64,000 bases of DNA from an uncultured Woeseiaceae bacterium (GTDB taxonomy: Bacteria; Pseudomonadota; Gammaproteobacteria; Steroidobacterales; Woeseiaceae). Positions 62,094 through 64,000 of this stretch are shown piece by piece. Location: assembly GCA_945788625.1 (NCBI GenBank), contig CALZMQ010000006.1, positions 56,021-120,020 of the forward strand, written 5' to 3'. The notes under the pieces were generated by a model that had not been told where the DNA came from, searched no databases, and saw nothing but the letters and a program-made list of their open reading frames with translations. Within the stretch, counting starts at the first letter, position 1. Each line of letters begins with the position of its first letter. The position numbers were made by a program, and so were the translations under genes.

Positions 62094-62642
62094 ATGATCT
62101 CTGCAGTCATTTTTGCCATTGGGTCCATTCCGATCGTCTGGCTGTCGAGACGGTCGTTTCTCAACCCTACGGCTCATGGCTTCCCCCGCTTTTTCGCCTT
62201 CGAAGCTATATTCGCTTTGATGGTACTTAATGCTCCGCACTGGTTTGAGAATGCCTTAGGCACGCGGCAACTCGTGTCGTGGCTGTTGCTGGTCGTGTCT
62301 GTCGTATTGGTCGTGTGGGGTGTGCTCCTTCTGCGCCGATTAGGACGGTCCCGCCCAACGACCGTGGCGTCACCCGAATTCGAGTGGGAGAATACCGAGG
62401 CCCTGGTTACGACCGGTATTTACTGCTACATCCGGCATCCCATGTATTCAGCTCTACTCTTTCTGGCTTGGGGCGCGCTTCTGAAGTCGGTGTCGATCAT
62501 TACGCTCGTTCTGGCCGGCGTAGCAACTCTGGCCGTCGTTGCAACTGCCTGGGCTGAAGAGGTAGAGAATGTGACCCGGTTTGGCCAGGAGTATAGGGAC
62601 TACATGAAGCGGACACGCCGCTTTGTACCGTTCTTGTTCTAG
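62094..62642 (+). CDS. Isoprenylcysteine carboxyl methyltransferase-like membrane protein
   Basis: 182 residues with four or five membrane helices. The core TGIYCYIRHPMYSALLFLAWG and the C-terminal EEVENVTRFGQEYRDYMKRTRRFVPF fit the ICMT/PEMT class. In bacteria the acceptor is a small thiol, amine or lipid. Likely co-transcribed with the preceding SnoaL gene. Normal length, with RHP..Y intact. Confidence 0.85.
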   Translation: MISAVIFAIGSIPIVWLSRRSFLNPTAHGFPRFFAFEAIFALMVLNAPHWFENALGTRQLVSWLLLVVSVVLVVWGVLLLRRLGRSRPTTVASPEFEWENTEALVTTGIYCYIRHPMYSALLFLAWGALLKSVSIITLVLAGVATLAVVATAWAEEVENVTRFGQEYRDYMKRTRRFVPFLF

Positions 62643-62749
62643 TGCCACATTGCTGTTTAGTCGATAGCAACGCTCATCAGGTACCGCTAAACAATGACTG
62701 GCGGCTGCCGATACGCTATTGAGATAAAGCGAATGTGGAGAACGGCATT

Positions 62750-63601
62750 ATGTCTGCGGAAGCGATGCAAACCGCGGCAGGATTTGTGGAAGATCTTGCC
62801 GGAGACCTGAACAAAGGCGACCTCGAGCTTCCCATGTTCTCGGGTACGGCTGTGCGGATTCAAAAGGCGTTTCAGGTCGAAGAAGTCGATATTGATAAGA
62901 TTGTGCGACTCATCAGCTCCGATCCTGCCATTGCAGCGCGCGTGCTTGAACTCGCAAATTCCGCCGCAATACGCGGCGCGAGGCAATTTACTGATCTGCG
63001 GCAGGCCGTGATTCGTATAGGGGACAAGCTTGTCCAGAGTTCTGTCCTGACATTCGCCGTTCGCCAGGTCGAGCGAAATGATGGGTTGTCGGAAGGATCC
63101 AGGACAAAGCTACGTGCAATCTGGGTAGAAAGCGTTGAGCTCGCGGCACGATGCTACGTAATTGCCAAGGAATTCACCAAACTCAATGCAAACGAGGCGC
63201 TACTGACAGGTCTGCTAAGCGTGATCGGTCGACTGTATATCTTGCTGAAGTCAGAGGAATATAAAATCGAAGACGACGCAGAGCTTGAGCAGGTCCTCGC
63301 CGATTGGCATCCGGCCATTAGCAAAGCGATTGGCGAGAGCTGGAACATGTCGGATGAACTCGTCAATGCATTGGAGCTGCAGCTGGAAATGGACCCGCCG
63401 TTGCAAGAAACTGCGACATTGGCAGAAGTGCTCTGTGCAGCGAAGTTGATTCTCCTATACGACGGTGCAGACGAATCGCTGGTTGCCAGCGAGTATCCGC
63501 TCCTGCAGCGTTTAGGTATTGCCGACCACGGCGATACGGCAGTCACCCTGGCTGAGCACGCCGAAACGCTGAAAAATATACGACAAGGGCTGAGTGCGTG
63601 A
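62750..63601 (+). CDS. HDOD domain protein
   Basis: 283 residues from ATG 62750 (GGAG upstream; a GTG five codons earlier is in frame). The HDOD fold is evident: VDIDKIVRLISSDPAIAARVLELANSAAIRG, QFTDLRQAVIRIGDKLVQSSVLTFAVRQ and later DWHPAISKAIGESWNMSDELVNALELQ. HDOD proteins lack the HD phosphohydrolase metal site and serve as signalling scaffolds. There is no GGDEF, EAL or receiver partner nearby. Normal length. Confidence 0.88.
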   Translation: MSAEAMQTAAGFVEDLAGDLNKGDLELPMFSGTAVRIQKAFQVEEVDIDKIVRLISSDPAIAARVLELANSAAIRGARQFTDLRQAVIRIGDKLVQSSVLTFAVRQVERNDGLSEGSRTKLRAIWVESVELAARCYVIAKEFTKLNANEALLTGLLSVIGRLYILLKSEEYKIEDDAELEQVLADWHPAISKAIGESWNMSDELVNALELQLEMDPPLQETATLAEVLCAAKLILLYDGADESLVASEYPLLQRLGIADHGDTAVTLAEHAETLKNIRQGLSA

Positions 63602-63661
63602 GATCGACCGGCAGCGTCCGGTGTCCAACGGGTATAACGCCCACGTGAAAGCCCCGGGGTC

Positions 63662-63676
63662 GGGGACATCGTCCCC
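63662..63676. terminator. GGGGAC-ATC-GTCCCC hairpin after the HDOD gene
   Basis: A perfect 6-bp stem with a 3-base loop starts 61 bases after the HDOD stop. No T tract follows, so a Rho-independent role is weak. Confidence 0.3.
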
Positions 63677-63840
63677 CTCTGCGAAGTCCTGAAACTGGGG
63701 GAGGATCTCGTCGGCGTTCCTCTTGGTCCCACTGGATGGCGAGGCGTGCCCGAGATTGCTAATAGACGTCGCGCCGCCTACCATCTCCCGATCCCGCAAA
63801 TCATCGGTGTCGGGCCATACAATTACAGGAGAGTCACCCC

Positions 63841-64000
63841 TTGGCAGGATCCAGCCTTTTCACACTGCTTGATGACATCGCCACATTGCTTGACGATGTT
63901 GCTGTCCTGACCAAAGTCGCGGCAAAGAAAACGGCCGGTGTACTCGGCGACGATCTTGCGCTGAATGCCGAACAGGTTTCGGGTATCCGGGCAGAGCGCG
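63841..64000 (+). CDS. DUF808 (YedI-like) membrane protein, N-terminal part
   Basis: The window ends inside this gene. From a TTG start with AGGAG 9 bases upstream it reads [20 protein letters not shown] and continues [20 protein letters not shown], which is the conserved beginning of the DUF808/YedI family of multi-pass inner-membrane proteins of unknown role. The remaining 250 or so residues lie beyond base 64000. Confidence 0.85.
   Translation, partial: MAGSSLFTLLDDIATLLDDVAVLTKVAAKKTAGVLGDDLALNAEQVSGIRAER

Noticed and set aside
63512..63799. 95-codon reverse frame at the end of the HDOD gene
   Set aside because: It overlaps the HDOD coding end by 90 bases and shows no protein features.
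1..64000. CRISPR arrays, tRNA or rRNA genes, insertion sequences, att sites
   Set aside because: None recognised: no regularly spaced repeats, cloverleaf, transposase or integrase motif was seen.

Overview
The window reads as chromosomal DNA of a free-living, heterotrophic Gammaproteobacterium. The evidence is dense coding on both strands, Shine-Dalgarno starts, moderately high GC with G/C-ending codons, a TonB-dependent receptor, a PbpC/alpha-2-macroglobulin pair, LytTR and AraC-type membrane regulators, bactofilin and Fpg. I cannot name the genus; an environmental lineage near Woeseiales/Steroidobacterales/Xanthomonadales is only a guess. I see no rRNA, tRNA, CRISPR array, insertion sequence, integrase or phage genes.

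Layout. 1-6.7 kb: tail of a SIMPL-domain gene, a class III aminotransferase, a large transglutaminase-like protein with three internal repeats, a small unknown protein, an exported phosphatase-like protein and a CPBP protease. 7.0-18.9 kb: the most unusual block. A tightly packed five-gene operon encodes two coiled-coil lipoproteins, a helical soluble protein, a membrane protein and a 1644-residue membrane protein with two patatin-type lipase sites. An Fpg glycosylase gene on the other strand separates it from an overlapping trio: a GAF-type histidine kinase, a receiver-only response regulator and a membrane-anchored coiled-coil protein. 19-24.7 kb: a TPR/exported protein, a matrixin-like metalloprotease, two ferritin-like proteins and a two-gene membrane unit that includes a 32-residue protein. 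25-34 kb: an AraC regulator and acyltransferase, a GFA protein, a TonB receptor, a desaturase-like hydroxylase, a class II glutamine amidotransferase and a MarR-like regulator. 34.4-42.4 kb: alpha-2-macroglobulin and PbpC. 42.5-52.2 kb: a beta-helix protein, an internally deleted SnoaL copy, a metzincin with hydrophobic helices, a saccharopine-dehydrogenase-like protein, a YdeI protein, the intact two-domain SnoaL parent and a large lipoprotein. 52.2-64 kb: a LytTR regulator, a methyltransferase, an amidase, a sarcosine/dimethylglycine-type methyltransferase, a DUF2157/DUF4401/GDYXXLXY membrane trio, a bactofilin pair, a secreted SnoaL protein, an ICMT-like protein, an HDOD protein and the start of a DUF808 gene.

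How the parts may work together. The 7-15 kb operon looks like an envelope-associated lipid-hydrolysing assembly: two lipoproteins, a shared membrane module and two lipase sites. The neighbouring kinase trio could sense or control it, but that link is inference. A 16-bp palindrome over the MarR-like promoter shares 11 bp with a site upstream of the TonB receptor, which suggests a small regulon. A2M and PbpC form the known periplasmic protease-trap/peptidoglycan-repair pair. The two SnoaL copies record a duplication followed by an exact 498-bp in-frame loss between 9-bp repeats.

Limits. All functions come from reading motifs by eye. No homology search, structure prediction or RNA folding was run, and promoters, operators and structured-RNA calls are tentative.
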